In this document: piece by piece, positions 1 through 7,336 of the stretch
Position numbering within the stretch: position 1 is the stretch's first letter
Layout of the letters: every line of letters starts with the position of its first letter
From: Lachnospiraceae bacterium UBA3692
GTDB taxonomy: Bacteria > Bacillota > Clostridia > Lachnospirales > Lachnospiraceae
Length of the DNA stretch: 19,209 nt
Direction of reading: 5' to 3'
Assembly (NCBI GenBank): GCA_002372815.1
Contig: DFIR01000020.1
Span: 1,310-20,518 of the forward strand
Translations under genes and position numbers: made by a program
Notes under the pieces: generated by a model
Database searches by the model: none
What the model was told of the DNA's origin: nothing
Seen by the model: only the letters and a program-made list of their open reading frames with translations

Positions 1-1449
1 ATCGTCAACTGCAACCCCGAGACGGTCTCCACCGACTACGATACATCGGATAAGCTCTATTTCGAGCCCCTGACCCTGGAAGATGTCCTGAGCATCTACC
101 ACAAAGAGAAGCCGCTCGGCGTCATCGCCCAGTTCGGCGGCCAGACGCCCCTGAACCTCGCGGACGACCTCGAGAAGAACGGCGTCCGGATCCTCGGGAC
201 CGCCCCTTCGGTCATCGATCTGGCGGAGGACCGCGACCTCTTCCGCGAGATGATGGAGAAGCTGGACATCCCCATGCCCGAATCCGGCATGGCGACGACC
301 GTCGAGGAGGCGATCGGGATCGCGAACCGCATCGGCTATCCCGTCATGGTCCGCCCTTCCTTCGTCCTGGGCGGCCGCGGCATGGAAGTCGTCTACGACG
401 ACGAGAGCATGGCCGACTATATGCGCGCCGCTGTCGGCGTGACGCCTGACCGTCCGATCCTGATCGACCGTTTCCTGAACCACGCGATGGAGTGCGAGGC
501 GGACGCGGTCTGCGACGGCGAGCACGCCTTCGTCCCTGCCGTCATGGAGCACATCGAGCTGGCGGGCATCCACTCCGGAGACTCCGCCTGCATCCTGCCC
601 TCCGTCCATATCTCCGAGGAGAACCTCGCGACGATCAAGGAGTACACGAAGAAGATCGCCGTGGAGATGGGCGTGCGCGGGCTGATGAACATGCAGTACG
701 CGATCGAGAACGGCAAGGTCTTCGTCCTCGAGGCGAACCCGAGAGCGTCCCGCACCGTGCCGCTGGTCTCCAAGGTCTGCGACATCCGCATGGTGCCGCT
801 CGCGACCGAGATCATCACCATGGAACTGACCGGGCGTCCGTCGCCCGTCCCCGCCCTGAAGCAGCGGAAGATCCCGTACTACGGCGTCAAGGAGGCGGTG
901 TTCCCGTTCAACATGTTCCAGGAAGTGGACCCGCTCCTGGGACCGGAGATGCGCTCCACCGGCGAAGTGCTCGGCATGTCCCCGCACTACGGCGAGGCCT
1001 TCTTCAAGGCGCAGGAGGCGACCCAGTCCACCCTGCCCACCCACGGCACCGTGCTGATCAGCGTCAACGAGAAGGATAAGCCCGAGATCGCCGAGATCGC
1101 CGGCATCTTCGCGGAGTGCGGCTTCCGGATCCTCGCGACCGGCCGTACCTGCGACCTGATCCGCGAGAACGGGATCCCGGCGGAGAAGGTCCTGAAGATC
1201 TACGAGGGCCGTCCCAACATCCTGGACCTGATCACGAACGGCAAGATCGACCTGATCGTCAACAGCCCCGCCGGCAAGGAGAGCCGTCACGACGACAGCT
1301 ACCTGCGCAAGGCGGCGATCAAGGCCAAGGTCCCTTACATCACGACGATGGCCGCTGCCCGCGCGACGGCGAAGGGGATCCACTACCTGCAGACGCACCC
1401 GGAGGCCAAGGTCAAGTCTCTGCAGCAGCTGCACGCGGAGATCGAATAA
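1..1449 (+). CDS. carB: Carbamoyl-phosphate synthase large subunit, C-terminal part (5' end outside window)
   Basis: This is the large subunit of carbamoyl-phosphate synthase, which makes carbamoyl phosphate from bicarbonate, ammonia (delivered by CarA) and two ATP for arginine and pyrimidine synthesis in the cytosol. The frame is open from base 1 and gives 482 residues, against about 1,070 for the full protein. The first residues, IVNCNPETVSTDYDTSDKLYF, start the second synthetase half. FGGQTPLNLA, the ATP-grasp region (VMVRPSFVLGGRGMEVV) and VFVLEANPRASRTVPLVSK follow. The last ~140 residues (from about THGTVLISVNEKDK) form the MGS-like allosteric domain where UMP and ornithine effectors act in relatives. 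The ATG at 250 is internal, because conserved CarB sequence precedes it. The phosphoesterase gene begins 13 bases after the stop, so the two may share a transcript, although their functions are unrelated. Confidence 0.97.
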   Translation: MVNCNPETVSTDYDTSDKLYFEPLTLEDVLSIYHKEKPLGVIAQFGGQTPLNLADDLEKNGVRILGTAPSVIDLAEDRDLFREMMEKLDIPMPESGMATTVEEAIGIANRIGYPVMVRPSFVLGGRGMEVVYDDESMADYMRAAVGVTPDRPILIDRFLNHAMECEADAVCDGEHAFVPAVMEHIELAGIHSGDSACILPSVHISEENLATIKEYTKKIAVEMGVRGLMNMQYAIENGKVFVLEANPRASRTVPLVSKVCDIRMVPLATEIITMELTGRPSPVPALKQRKIPYYGVKEAVFPFNMFQEVDPLLGPEMRSTGEVLGMSPHYGEAFFKAQEATQSTLPTHGTVLISVNEKDKPEIAEIAGIFAECGFRILATGRTCDLIRENGIPAEKVLKIYEGRPNILDLITNGKIDLIVNSPAGKESRHDDSYLRKAAIKAKVPYITTMAAARATAKGIHYLQTHPEAKVKSLQQLHAEIE

Positions 1450-1462
1450 AGGGGGTTTTCGA

Positions 1463-2569
1463 TTGAAGATCTTCCACTGCGCGGATCTGCATCTGGATGC
1501 CGGCGCGGATACCCGCCTGGGGGCCGCCCGCGGACAGGTCCGTCGCGATGAATTGCTGCTGACGTTCCAGCGGCTCCTGCATACAGCCGACGAGGAGGGC
1601 GCGGACGCGCTCCTCCTCTGCGGTGACCTTTTTGACAGGGATCACGTCTCCCGTACAGCTGCGGCTGTCGTGCGGGACGCGATCCTTTCTCATCCTGCCC
1701 TGAAGGTCTACTACCTCCGGGGCAATCACGACCGCACCAGCGCGCTGGCGGAGACGGAGCTGCCCAATCTCTTCCTCTTCGACGGCGGCTGGACTTCTTA
1801 TACCCTCGCATCCTCTCCCGTTCCGGTCATCCTGACCGGGGCCGAGATCACGCCGCCTCCCCCGGGCGGTACTCCGTCTCTCTGGGCCTCCCTCCGGCTG
1901 CGCCCGGACGCCGTGAACATCGTGATGCTGCACGGCCAGATCCTGCCGGGGAACACGGCGGACGGTCCCGAGGAGATCCCCCTGGGCGCCCTGCGGGGCA
2001 GGAACATCGACCTGCTGGCCCTCGGCCACATCCACAAGCCGCAGCGGGAAGCTCTGGATGCCCGCGGCACCTGCATTTACGCCGGCTGCCTGGAAGGGCG
2101 CGGGTTCGACGAGTGCGGTCCCCGGGGATACTGGGTGCACGAGATCTCCCCGGAGACGGGCGGGAAACTGCGCAGCACCTTCCGGCCCTTCGCCTCCCGG
2201 ACGCTCTACGACCTCCGCGTCTCCGCGGACGGCTGCGCGTCGAGCCACGCCATCGCGCAGCGGATCCGGACCGCGCTCTCGGAGGGGGACATCTCCACGG
2301 ACGATCTCGTGCGGATCCGCCTGACTGGCGCTCTCCCGGCGGACGGGGAGAAAAGCACCGCCTACCTGCAGCACCAGTTCGAGGGGCTCTTCTTCTACCT
2401 GGAGATCCTGGATGAGACGACGCTGACAGTGGATTTCGAAGACTACCTGTATGACGCGTCTTTCACCGGCGCCTTCGTGCGCGCCGTACAGGCGCGCACT
2501 GACCTGCTCCCGCAGGAGAAGGCCGCCGTGATCCGTCTCGGCCTGGAGGCGCTGCGAAGCGGCGGGTGA
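1463..2569 (+). CDS. SbcD/YhaO-like DNA repair exonuclease (calcineurin-like metallophosphoesterase)
   Basis: This 368-residue protein belongs to the Mre11/SbcD branch of calcineurin-like phosphoesterases, manganese-dependent nucleases that trim DNA ends with an SMC-type ATPase partner. The metal motifs occur in order: D8-x-H10 (CADLH), G54-D55-x-x-D58 (GDLFD), G87-N88-H89-D90, H157 (MLHGQ) and G188-H189-I-H191. The start is a TTG with an AGGGGG ribosome site 7 bases upstream; the next in-frame Met lies far inside the catalytic domain. The gene follows carB by 13 bases and is followed by the SMC-like ATPase, the same order and partner as B. subtilis yhaO-yhaN, so I infer that they act together. 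The C-terminal ~150 residues lack motifs I recognise and would be the capping/partner region. A general SbcD annotation is safe; the exact substrate is not. Confidence 0.9.
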   Translation: MKIFHCADLHLDAGADTRLGAARGQVRRDELLLTFQRLLHTADEEGADALLLCGDLFDRDHVSRTAAAVVRDAILSHPALKVYYLRGNHDRTSALAETELPNLFLFDGGWTSYTLASSPVPVILTGAEITPPPPGGTPSLWASLRLRPDAVNIVMLHGQILPGNTADGPEEIPLGALRGRNIDLLALGHIHKPQREALDARGTCIYAGCLEGRGFDECGPRGYWVHEISPETGGKLRSTFRPFASRTLYDLRVSADGCASSHAIAQRIRTALSEGDISTDDLVRIRLTGALPADGEKSTAYLQHQFEGLFFYLEILDETTLTVDFEDYLYDASFTGAFVRAVQARTDLLPQEKAAVIRLGLEALRSGG

Positions 2570-2570
2570 T

Positions 2571-2589
2571 CCGGCGGACGATCCGCCGG
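2571..2589. other. Perfect hairpin between the nuclease and ATPase genes
   Basis: Two bases after the nuclease stop codon there is an 8-bp perfect inverted repeat (CCGGCGGA / TCCGCCGG) with a CGA loop. No T-run follows, so it does not look like an intrinsic terminator. It ends 16 bases before the ribosome site of the ATPase gene. It could stabilise or segment the message, or tune the ratio of the two subunits; that is inference. Confidence 0.6.
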
Positions 2590-2605
2590 GGTCCCGCAGA
2601 CAAAC

Positions 2606-2610
2606 GGAGG
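2606..2610 (+). promoter_or_regulatory. Ribosome binding site that fixes the ATPase start
   Basis: GGAGG lies 6 bases before the GTG at 2617. The upstream in-frame GTG at 2566 overlaps the preceding gene and would place the hairpin inside the coding region. It would also add 17 mostly basic residues with no family counterpart. The downstream GTG is therefore chosen. Confidence 0.75.
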
Positions 2611-2616
2611 AAATCT

Positions 2617-4884
2617 GTGTATCTCATATCGGCACACATCGAAAATTTCGGGAAACTGCACGATCTGGATCTGCGTTTCTCTGAGGGTCTGCACGTGATC
2701 GTGCAGCCGAACGGCTGGGGCAAGAGCACTCTGGCCTCTTTTCTGTGCGCCATGTTCTACGGGCTCGGGGACAGCCGGAAGAAGGGCCCCGACACAAGAA
2801 AGCTCTATACGCCCTGGCAGGGCGGTCCCTTCGGCGGCAGCCTCGTCTTCCGCACGGACAGGGGCGCCTACCGGGTCCTCCGGACTTTCGGCGCAAAGAG
2901 CCGGGAGGACACCTTCTTCCTCTATGATGCGGAGACCGGGCTGCCGAGCGGCGATTACACGGAGGCGCTGGGCCGGGAGCTGTTCGGCATCGACGCGGCC
3001 TCCTTCGCCCGCAGTGTCTATATGCCCCAGCTGCTCTCGGGCAGTCCTTCCGCACCTGCACCGGCGGGCGGCAGCACATCTGCCCGCGCCGGACACCCCG
3101 CGCCTCTGCCTACACTGCCCCCTGCAGCGCCGGATGTCCGCGCCCGGATCACGGACCTGGGCGGCGAGGACGCCGACCTGCGGCGCTGTGACAGTGCCTG
3201 CGCAGCCCTCCGGAAAGAGGCAGACGCACTGGATCCCGACAGGCGCGGCGGCGCGATCCGGAAGGCCTCCGAGACGCTGGAACGTCTGCAGGCGGACGCT
3301 GTGCGGATCCCGGCGCTGGAGGAGAACGTCCGCGCACTGGCGCAGCGGCATGAGGACCTCCGCCGGCAGCTGCAGGCGGCCGCGCAGGAGCAGGCCTCCC
3401 TGCACCAGCGGAGCGCCGATCTGGGCCGGTCCATGGAGGCCTCCCGGATCCTGCGGGAGCGCGCGCTGGCCGAGAACGAATATGCCCTCGCCGAGGAGGA
3501 GCTCTCCCGGATCCGGGCCCAGAAGACGGCCATGGAGGCGCGCCTCTCGGAGGCGGAGAGCCGGAGGAGAGCTGTCAGTGCTCCCTCCGGAACAGAGGCA
3601 CTGGAGGCGCAGCGCAGGGATCTGGACGAACAGATCCGGGACGCGCAGACGCGGCAGCTGCGCATCGCCCGCCGCGGGAGCCTCCTCCAGCAGGAGATCC
3701 GGGAGGACAGGGAGGATCTGCGCCGCCGGCGGGAACAGGCGGATGCGTGGCAATACCGTATTGCTGCGGCATCGGGCACTGTGTCCCTGTTCTGTGTCCT
3801 CGCTTTCCTCTTCCTGCTCCTCGCGGGCTTCCTGTTCGCCGGCGAGTACGGACTCCTGCCCTTGCTCCTGTCGCTCGCTGCGGCAGGTCTGTCCGCCGCG
3901 GCTGCATGGTACTTTCACGATCTCCGGGCAGCGCAGGCTGCCGGCGAGGAGGCTCTGGACGCGGACAGCGGCCGGCTGGCCGGGAAGCAGGACCGCCTGC
4001 ATGAGCTGGTCCGGAGCTCGGAGGCGCTGCGCGTGAGACTCTCCCGTCTCGAGGCCGAACAGCAGGCTGTCTGCCGGCGGATCGAAGAGATCTCCCGCGG
4101 GCCCGCCGCAGCGGATGCGGAGACGGCCGCCCTGCAGGCCCAGCTGGAAGATCTAGCCACCGCCGAAGCCGCCGCGAGGGACCGTCTGCACGCAGCTGCG
4201 GTCCGCAAGGACGCCCGCGCCGCCCAGGCCGGGACCTCCCCCGATGAGGAGGAGGCACTCCTGGCGACGTCGCATCTCGCCGGCGATGAGCCGCTCACCC
4301 TGGCCGAACTCTCCGAGGAGCTTCTCGCCCTGCAGAGGGAGACGGAGACGCTGCAGCAGGAAGAGCGCAGCTGCCGGGAGCAGCTGGAAACTGCCGAAGA
4401 GCAGCTCTCGCACTGCCGGGAGAGCGCCGCGGCTTCGGAGGAGACGAAGCGGCAGATCGCGGAGATGACGGACCGTCTGCGCCTTCTTCAGGCGGCGCAG
4501 GCCTGCCTCCGGGATGCGGCCTCCTCTTACAGCCGCCAGTATATGCTGCCTTTCCTCGAGGCCTTTGAGAGCTATTACGACCGCCTCTCGGGCGATCCGC
4601 TGCTCTTCCACAGCGACACGTCCCTCGGGATCACCGCCGAGGCGGAGGGACTTCCGAGAGAATTCCCGTCGTTCAGCACCGGCAGCCGCGATCTCCTGGA
4701 GATCTGCCGGCACCTGGCGCTCTGCGACAGCATGTACCGCGGGGAGAAGCCTTTTCTCATCCTGGACGATCCGTTCGTGAATCTGGACGATGCGCGTCTC
4801 GGGGCCGCCCTGCAGCTGATCCGGGAACTGGCGCAGGACCGGCAGATCCTCTACCTGACCTGCCATGAGAGCCGGATCCCCTGA
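2617..4884 (+). CDS. YhaN-like SMC/Rad50-type AAA ATPase with membrane segments in the coiled coil
   Basis: This 755-residue split ATPase resembles B. subtilis YhaN and the SbcC/Rad50 group, and is the likely partner of the preceding nuclease. The N-terminal head starts YLISAHIENFGKLHDLDLRF and has a P-loop at about residues 30-38 (QPNGWGKST). The first Gly of the usual GxNGxGKST is Gln here, while the catalytic GKST is intact. Long charged heptad-like stretches (about 190-385 and 440-650) form the two coiled-coil arms. Two hydrophobic helices (about 388-410 and 413-432) lie at the apex, where Rad50 has its zinc hook; no CxxC hook is seen. The C-terminal head has the signature-like STGSRDLLEICRHL (from about 687), Walker B FLILDD (713-718) and the switch His in TCHES (750). 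I infer a membrane-tethered DNA repair complex. The base composition matches its neighbours. Confidence 0.85.
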   Translation: MYLISAHIENFGKLHDLDLRFSEGLHVIVQPNGWGKSTLASFLCAMFYGLGDSRKKGPDTRKLYTPWQGGPFGGSLVFRTDRGAYRVLRTFGAKSREDTFFLYDAETGLPSGDYTEALGRELFGIDAASFARSVYMPQLLSGSPSAPAPAGGSTSARAGHPAPLPTLPPAAPDVRARITDLGGEDADLRRCDSACAALRKEADALDPDRRGGAIRKASETLERLQADAVRIPALEENVRALAQRHEDLRRQLQAAAQEQASLHQRSADLGRSMEASRILRERALAENEYALAEEELSRIRAQKTAMEARLSEAESRRRAVSAPSGTEALEAQRRDLDEQIRDAQTRQLRIARRGSLLQQEIREDREDLRRRREQADAWQYRIAAASGTVSLFCVLAFLFLLLAGFLFAGEYGLLPLLLSLAAAGLSAAAAWYFHDLRAAQAAGEEALDADSGRLAGKQDRLHELVRSSEALRVRLSRLEAEQQAVCRRIEEISRGPAAADAETAALQAQLEDLATAEAAARDRLHAAAVRKDARAAQAGTSPDEEEALLATSHLAGDEPLTLAELSEELLALQRETETLQQEERSCREQLETAEEQLSHCRESAAASEETKRQIAEMTDRLRLLQAAQACLRDAASSYSRQYMLPFLEAFESYYDRLSGDPLLFHSDTSLGITAEAEGLPREFPSFSTGSRDLLEICRHLALCDSMYRGEKPFLILDDPFVNLDDARLGAALQLIRELAQDRQILYLTCHESRIP

Positions 4885-4911
4885 TGCGGATGCGGATATA
4901 CATGGTTCTCA

Positions 4912-4941
4912 TGGACAAAATGCCTCTGTGCTTCGTATAAT
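4912..4941 (+). promoter_or_regulatory. Sigma-A-type promoter for the mgtC unit, nested in the terminator
   Basis: A -35 box TGGACA (4912-4917; 5 of 6 match to TTGACA) is separated by 18 bases from a perfect -10 box TATAAT (4936-4941). Transcription would start near 4948, about 70 bases before the first MgtC start codon. The left arm of the terminator lies in the spacer and the -10 box lies in the hairpin loop. Confidence 0.7.
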
Positions 4942-4959
4942 AGATGCACAGAGTTTTTT
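4924..4959 (+). terminator. Intrinsic terminator after the ATPase gene
   Basis: A perfect 8-bp inverted repeat, CTCTGTGC (4924-4931) and GCACAGAG (4946-4953), is followed at once by six T residues (4954-4959). The 14-base loop is long for a terminator because a promoter -10 element sits in it. It would end transcripts arriving from the nuclease-ATPase unit. Confidence 0.75.
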
Positions 4960-4967
4960 GTATACTG

Positions 4968-5019
4968 CCGTAATGCCCGGGGCCCTTATGTCCCGGAAAG
5001 ACCTGACGGAAGGAGACAC
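4968..5019 (+). other. Leader of the mgtC unit with a small hairpin
   Basis: The presumed leader contains a stem CCGGGGC (4977-4983) pairing with GTCCCGG (4990-4996; one G-U pair) around a CCTTAT loop. A weaker outer pairing, CCGT (4968-4971) with ACGG (5006-5009), would touch the ribosome site AGGAG (5011-5015). I do not recognise a known magnesium riboswitch such as the M-box; it is too short for one. Any regulatory role is speculative. Confidence 0.35.
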
Positions 5020-5754
5020 ATGAGCCTGTTCCTTGCAGATCTGCGGGGTTTTACCTTCTTCACCGTCTGCCTGCGCCTGCTCCTTGCAGCGGCTGCCGGC
5101 GGCATCATCGGTTACGGACGTGCCAGGAGGAAGCGCCCCGCCGGACTTCGCACCTATATGCTGACCACGATCGGCGCGGCGCTCTCCACGCTGCTCGCAC
5201 TGTACGAATATGAGATGATCTGCGGAGCCTGGGCGCCTGTAGTCGAAGAAGTCGGAATGAAATTCGACGGATCCCGCTACTCCTCCTCCGTGGTCAGCGG
5301 CATCGGTTTTCTCGCCGCAGGCACGATCATCGCCTCCGCGCACCGGCAGGTCTCCGGGCTGACCACTGCTACAGGCATCTTCGCCTCTGTCTGCATGGGC
5401 ATCGCCTGCGGTGCAGGATTCTATGAGTGTGTGATCGTTGCGGCGGTCCTGATCACGATCGTCCTCAATGTCATGACCCCGCTTGAGAGCGCCTACAAGC
5501 GCCGCCTGCACAACATAGATATCTTTGTGGAGTTCCATCAGCTGGAGGATCTGAGCACGATCACGGACCTGGCGGTGGCCAAACACGCGCAGGTCTTTGA
5601 CCTTGATATCGAGCAGGCCAGACAGGAAGGAGACACATATCCCTCTGCTGTCATCACGCTGAAACTCTCTCCCGGACACGCATCCCACTCGGACATGCTG
5701 TCCTCCATTGCCGAATTGTCCTGTGTCCGCTCTGTCCAGGAACTGATCTCCTGA
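5020..5754 (+). CDS. MgtC/SapB family membrane protein, divergent copy
   Basis: This 244-residue MgtC/SapB-family inner-membrane protein has four or five N-terminal helices (to about residue 155) and a soluble ACT-like C-terminal domain (about 165-244). Conserved landmarks are LRLLLAAAAGGIIGYGR, RPAGLRTYMLTTIGAAL, VVSGIGFLAAGTI and GLTTATGIFAS. Compared with the following paralogue it departs at usually conserved places: GLER is GYGR, GLWASGVAG is GIFASVCMG, and an insertion of about ten residues (around CGAWAPVVEEVG) lies in the loop before VVSGIG. The start ATG has AGGAG four bases upstream. MgtC proteins are linked to survival in low magnesium or acid and to control of ATP synthase or membrane potential in pathogens; the biochemical role here is unknown. 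It is first in a unit with a second MgtC, 13 bases between genes. Confidence 0.85.
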   Translation: MSLFLADLRGFTFFTVCLRLLLAAAAGGIIGYGRARRKRPAGLRTYMLTTIGAALSTLLALYEYEMICGAWAPVVEEVGMKFDGSRYSSSVVSGIGFLAAGTIIASAHRQVSGLTTATGIFASVCMGIACGAGFYECVIVAAVLITIVLNVMTPLESAYKRRLHNIDIFVEFHQLEDLSTITDLAVAKHAQVFDLDIEQARQEGDTYPSAVITLKLSPGHASHSDMLSSIAELSCVRSVQELIS

Positions 5755-5767
5755 AAGGAGTGTTTGT

Positions 5768-6457
5768 ATGCTGTCAGTCTTTGACTCGTTTCGCTCCATC
5801 AACTTTGTGACGGTACTGTTCAGAATGCTCCTTGCCACCGCCTGCGGTGCGCTGATCGGCCTTGAGCGGTCCTCCAAGAACCGTCCCGCAGGATTCCGCA
5901 CCCACATACTGGTCTGCATCGGTGCGGCAACTGCCTCCATGACCGGTCACTACCTCTATCTGAATCTGCACCTGCCCGCGGATATGACGCGGCTGGGTGC
6001 GCAGGTCATCACCGGTCTGGGCTTTCTGGGCGCCGGCACCATCCTCGTCACGAACAAAGGGTCCGTCAAGGGTCTCACGACAGCAGCCGGCCTCTGGGCA
6101 TCCGGCGTCGCCGGACTCGCGATCGGGGGCGGCTTCTATGAAGGCGGCATCGTCGCAACGGTCCTGATCCTGCTTGTGGAGACCGTCTTCTCGAAGATCG
6201 GAAAGAGGATCAGGCATTTCCCCGAATTCAGGATCATTCTGTACTACAATGAAAAGCCGGCGCTCGACCATATGATGCGCTACTGCAAGGATCTCGGAAT
6301 TACCATCACCGGGCTGCAGATCACCGGCACCGTCAGCGAGGAGCAGTCCTTCTGCTCCGCCCTCATCTCTCTGCGTCCGGACAGCAGCATCGATGAGGAT
6401 TCCCTTCTCGACAGGATCCGCGCTCTTTCCGGCGTCATCATGGCGGAGAGCGCCTGA
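5768..6457 (+). CDS. MgtC/SapB family membrane protein, canonical copy
   Basis: This 229-residue protein matches the MgtC/SapB consensus closely: LLATACGALIGLERSSKNRPAGFRTHILVCIGAA, then QVITGLGFLGAGTI, then VKGLTTAAGLWASGVAGLAIGGGFYEGG. Four or five helices occupy residues 15-150. The C-terminal ~75 residues look like the ACT-type domain often found in these proteins. AAAGGAG precedes the ATG by about 8 bases, and the previous mgtC-like stop lies 13 bases upstream, so the two are co-translated neighbours. The family role (magnesium or acid stress adaptation, membrane energetics) is known only in outline. A hetero-oligomer with the upstream divergent copy is possible but is inference. Confidence 0.92.
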   Translation: MLSVFDSFRSINFVTVLFRMLLATACGALIGLERSSKNRPAGFRTHILVCIGAATASMTGHYLYLNLHLPADMTRLGAQVITGLGFLGAGTILVTNKGSVKGLTTAAGLWASGVAGLAIGGGFYEGGIVATVLILLVETVFSKIGKRIRHFPEFRIILYYNEKPALDHMMRYCKDLGITITGLQITGTVSEEQSFCSALISLRPDSSIDEDSLLDRIRALSGVIMAESA

Positions 6458-6469
6458 AAGGAGGGCGAT

Positions 6470-7279
6470 ATGCCCGATTCTTATGCACATTACCGTTTCG
6501 GGAAGCAGGTTCTGGAGCAGCTGCCGGAGCAGATCCGCGGCGTCATCCTGTCAGAGCGCGAGCTCTATGACATCGGCCTGCACGGTCCGGACATCCTCTT
6601 CTTCTACCGCCCGCTCGGGCGGAATTTCGTCCGCGCGCTCGGCGGTGAGATGCACGCGGCCTCCGGCAAGCGGTTCTTCTCAGGGGCCGCGAAGACCCTT
6701 CTCTCGCACGGCGGGGCTGCGCCGGATCTCGCGTATCTGTACGGATTCCTCTGCCATTTCGCGCTGGACAGCACCTGCCACGGCTATATCAACACGCTGC
6801 ACGCCTCCGGCGCTGCCACCCACGAGGAGATCGAGAGCTCCTTCGACCGGATGCTCCTGCTCATGGACGGTCTGCACCCGGTCCGCACGAACCGCGCAGG
6901 GCACCTGCAGGCCACGCGCAGGAACGCCGCAGTGATCGCCCCTTACTACGACCGTCTGCGTCCCGGCACGATCCGGGAAGCGATCCGGGGCATGGTGCTG
7001 GTCTCCCGCCTTTTCGCCCCTTCGAGCGCGCGGGAACGGCGCGTCACCGAAGGCCTGATGAAGAGAGCCGGCAAATATGAGTCGCTCCACGGACATATCG
7101 TGACCGACCAGCCGAACCTCCGCTGTGCGGAGTCCGACCGGGAACTCATGAAACTGTATGAGGAGGCGATCCCGCTCGCCGTCTCGCTGATCAGCGGTTT
7201 CTCCGACTGTGTCGAAGGAAAGGTCCCCTGGCCTGACCGGTATCTGTATAATTTTGAGGGAGACAGACTGCACTGGTAA
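6470..7279 (+). CDS. Zinc-dependent phospholipase C-like protein
   Basis: This 269-residue protein resembles the zinc-dependent phospholipase C domain family common in Clostridia. Likely metal ligands are present in the usual order: H7 (SYAHYRFG), D34 and H38-G-P-D41 (DIGLHGPDILFFYRP), H62 (GEMHAASG), H96-x3-D100-x3-H104 (CHFALDSTCHGY) and H118-E-E (ATHEEIES). There is no signal peptide: the protein begins MPDSYAHYRF, unlike secreted clostridial alpha-toxin, and it lacks a C2-like C-terminal domain. It therefore probably acts in the cytoplasm, and its substrate is not known. The start ATG follows GGAGGG by 6 bases and lies 12 bases after the second MgtC gene, so it is in the same operon. The name reflects fold similarity, not a shown lipase activity. 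Confidence 0.8.
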   Translation: MPDSYAHYRFGKQVLEQLPEQIRGVILSERELYDIGLHGPDILFFYRPLGRNFVRALGGEMHAASGKRFFSGAAKTLLSHGGAAPDLAYLYGFLCHFALDSTCHGYINTLHASGAATHEEIESSFDRMLLLMDGLHPVRTNRAGHLQATRRNAAVIAPYYDRLRPGTIREAIRGMVLVSRLFAPSSARERRVTEGLMKRAGKYESLHGHIVTDQPNLRCAESDRELMKLYEEAIPLAVSLISGFSDCVEGKVPWPDRYLYNFEGDRLHW

Positions 7280-7283
7280 CGGC

Positions 7284-7321
7284 GCCTTTCCGAAGGCTGC
7301 ATACACGGGCGCGCAGCGCCC
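7284..7321. other. Two tandem small hairpins between the phospholipase-like and MFS genes
   Basis: GCCTT (7284-7288) pairs with AAGGC (7293-7297) around TCCG. GGGCGC (7307-7312) pairs with GCGCCC (7316-7321) around GCA. Neither is followed by a T-run, so they are more likely RNA processing or stability structures than terminators. No promoter is apparent in the 57-base gap. Confidence 0.4.
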
Positions 7322-7336
7322 GGAACGGAGGGAGAT

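Noticed and set aside
250..1449. carB as a complete gene starting at ATG 250
   Set aside because: Conserved CarB sequence is in frame from base 1, so the gene is cut by the window edge.
2566..2616. Start of the ATPase gene at GTG 2566
   Set aside because: It overlaps the previous stop and includes a strong hairpin. GGAGG points to GTG 2617, where family sequence begins.
2443..4002. A 519-codon open frame on the minus strand opposite the ATPase gene
   Set aside because: It is a shadow of GC-rich coding sequence: low-complexity Arg/Gly/Leu translation, no ribosome site, no family motif, and it lies wholly opposite well-supported genes.
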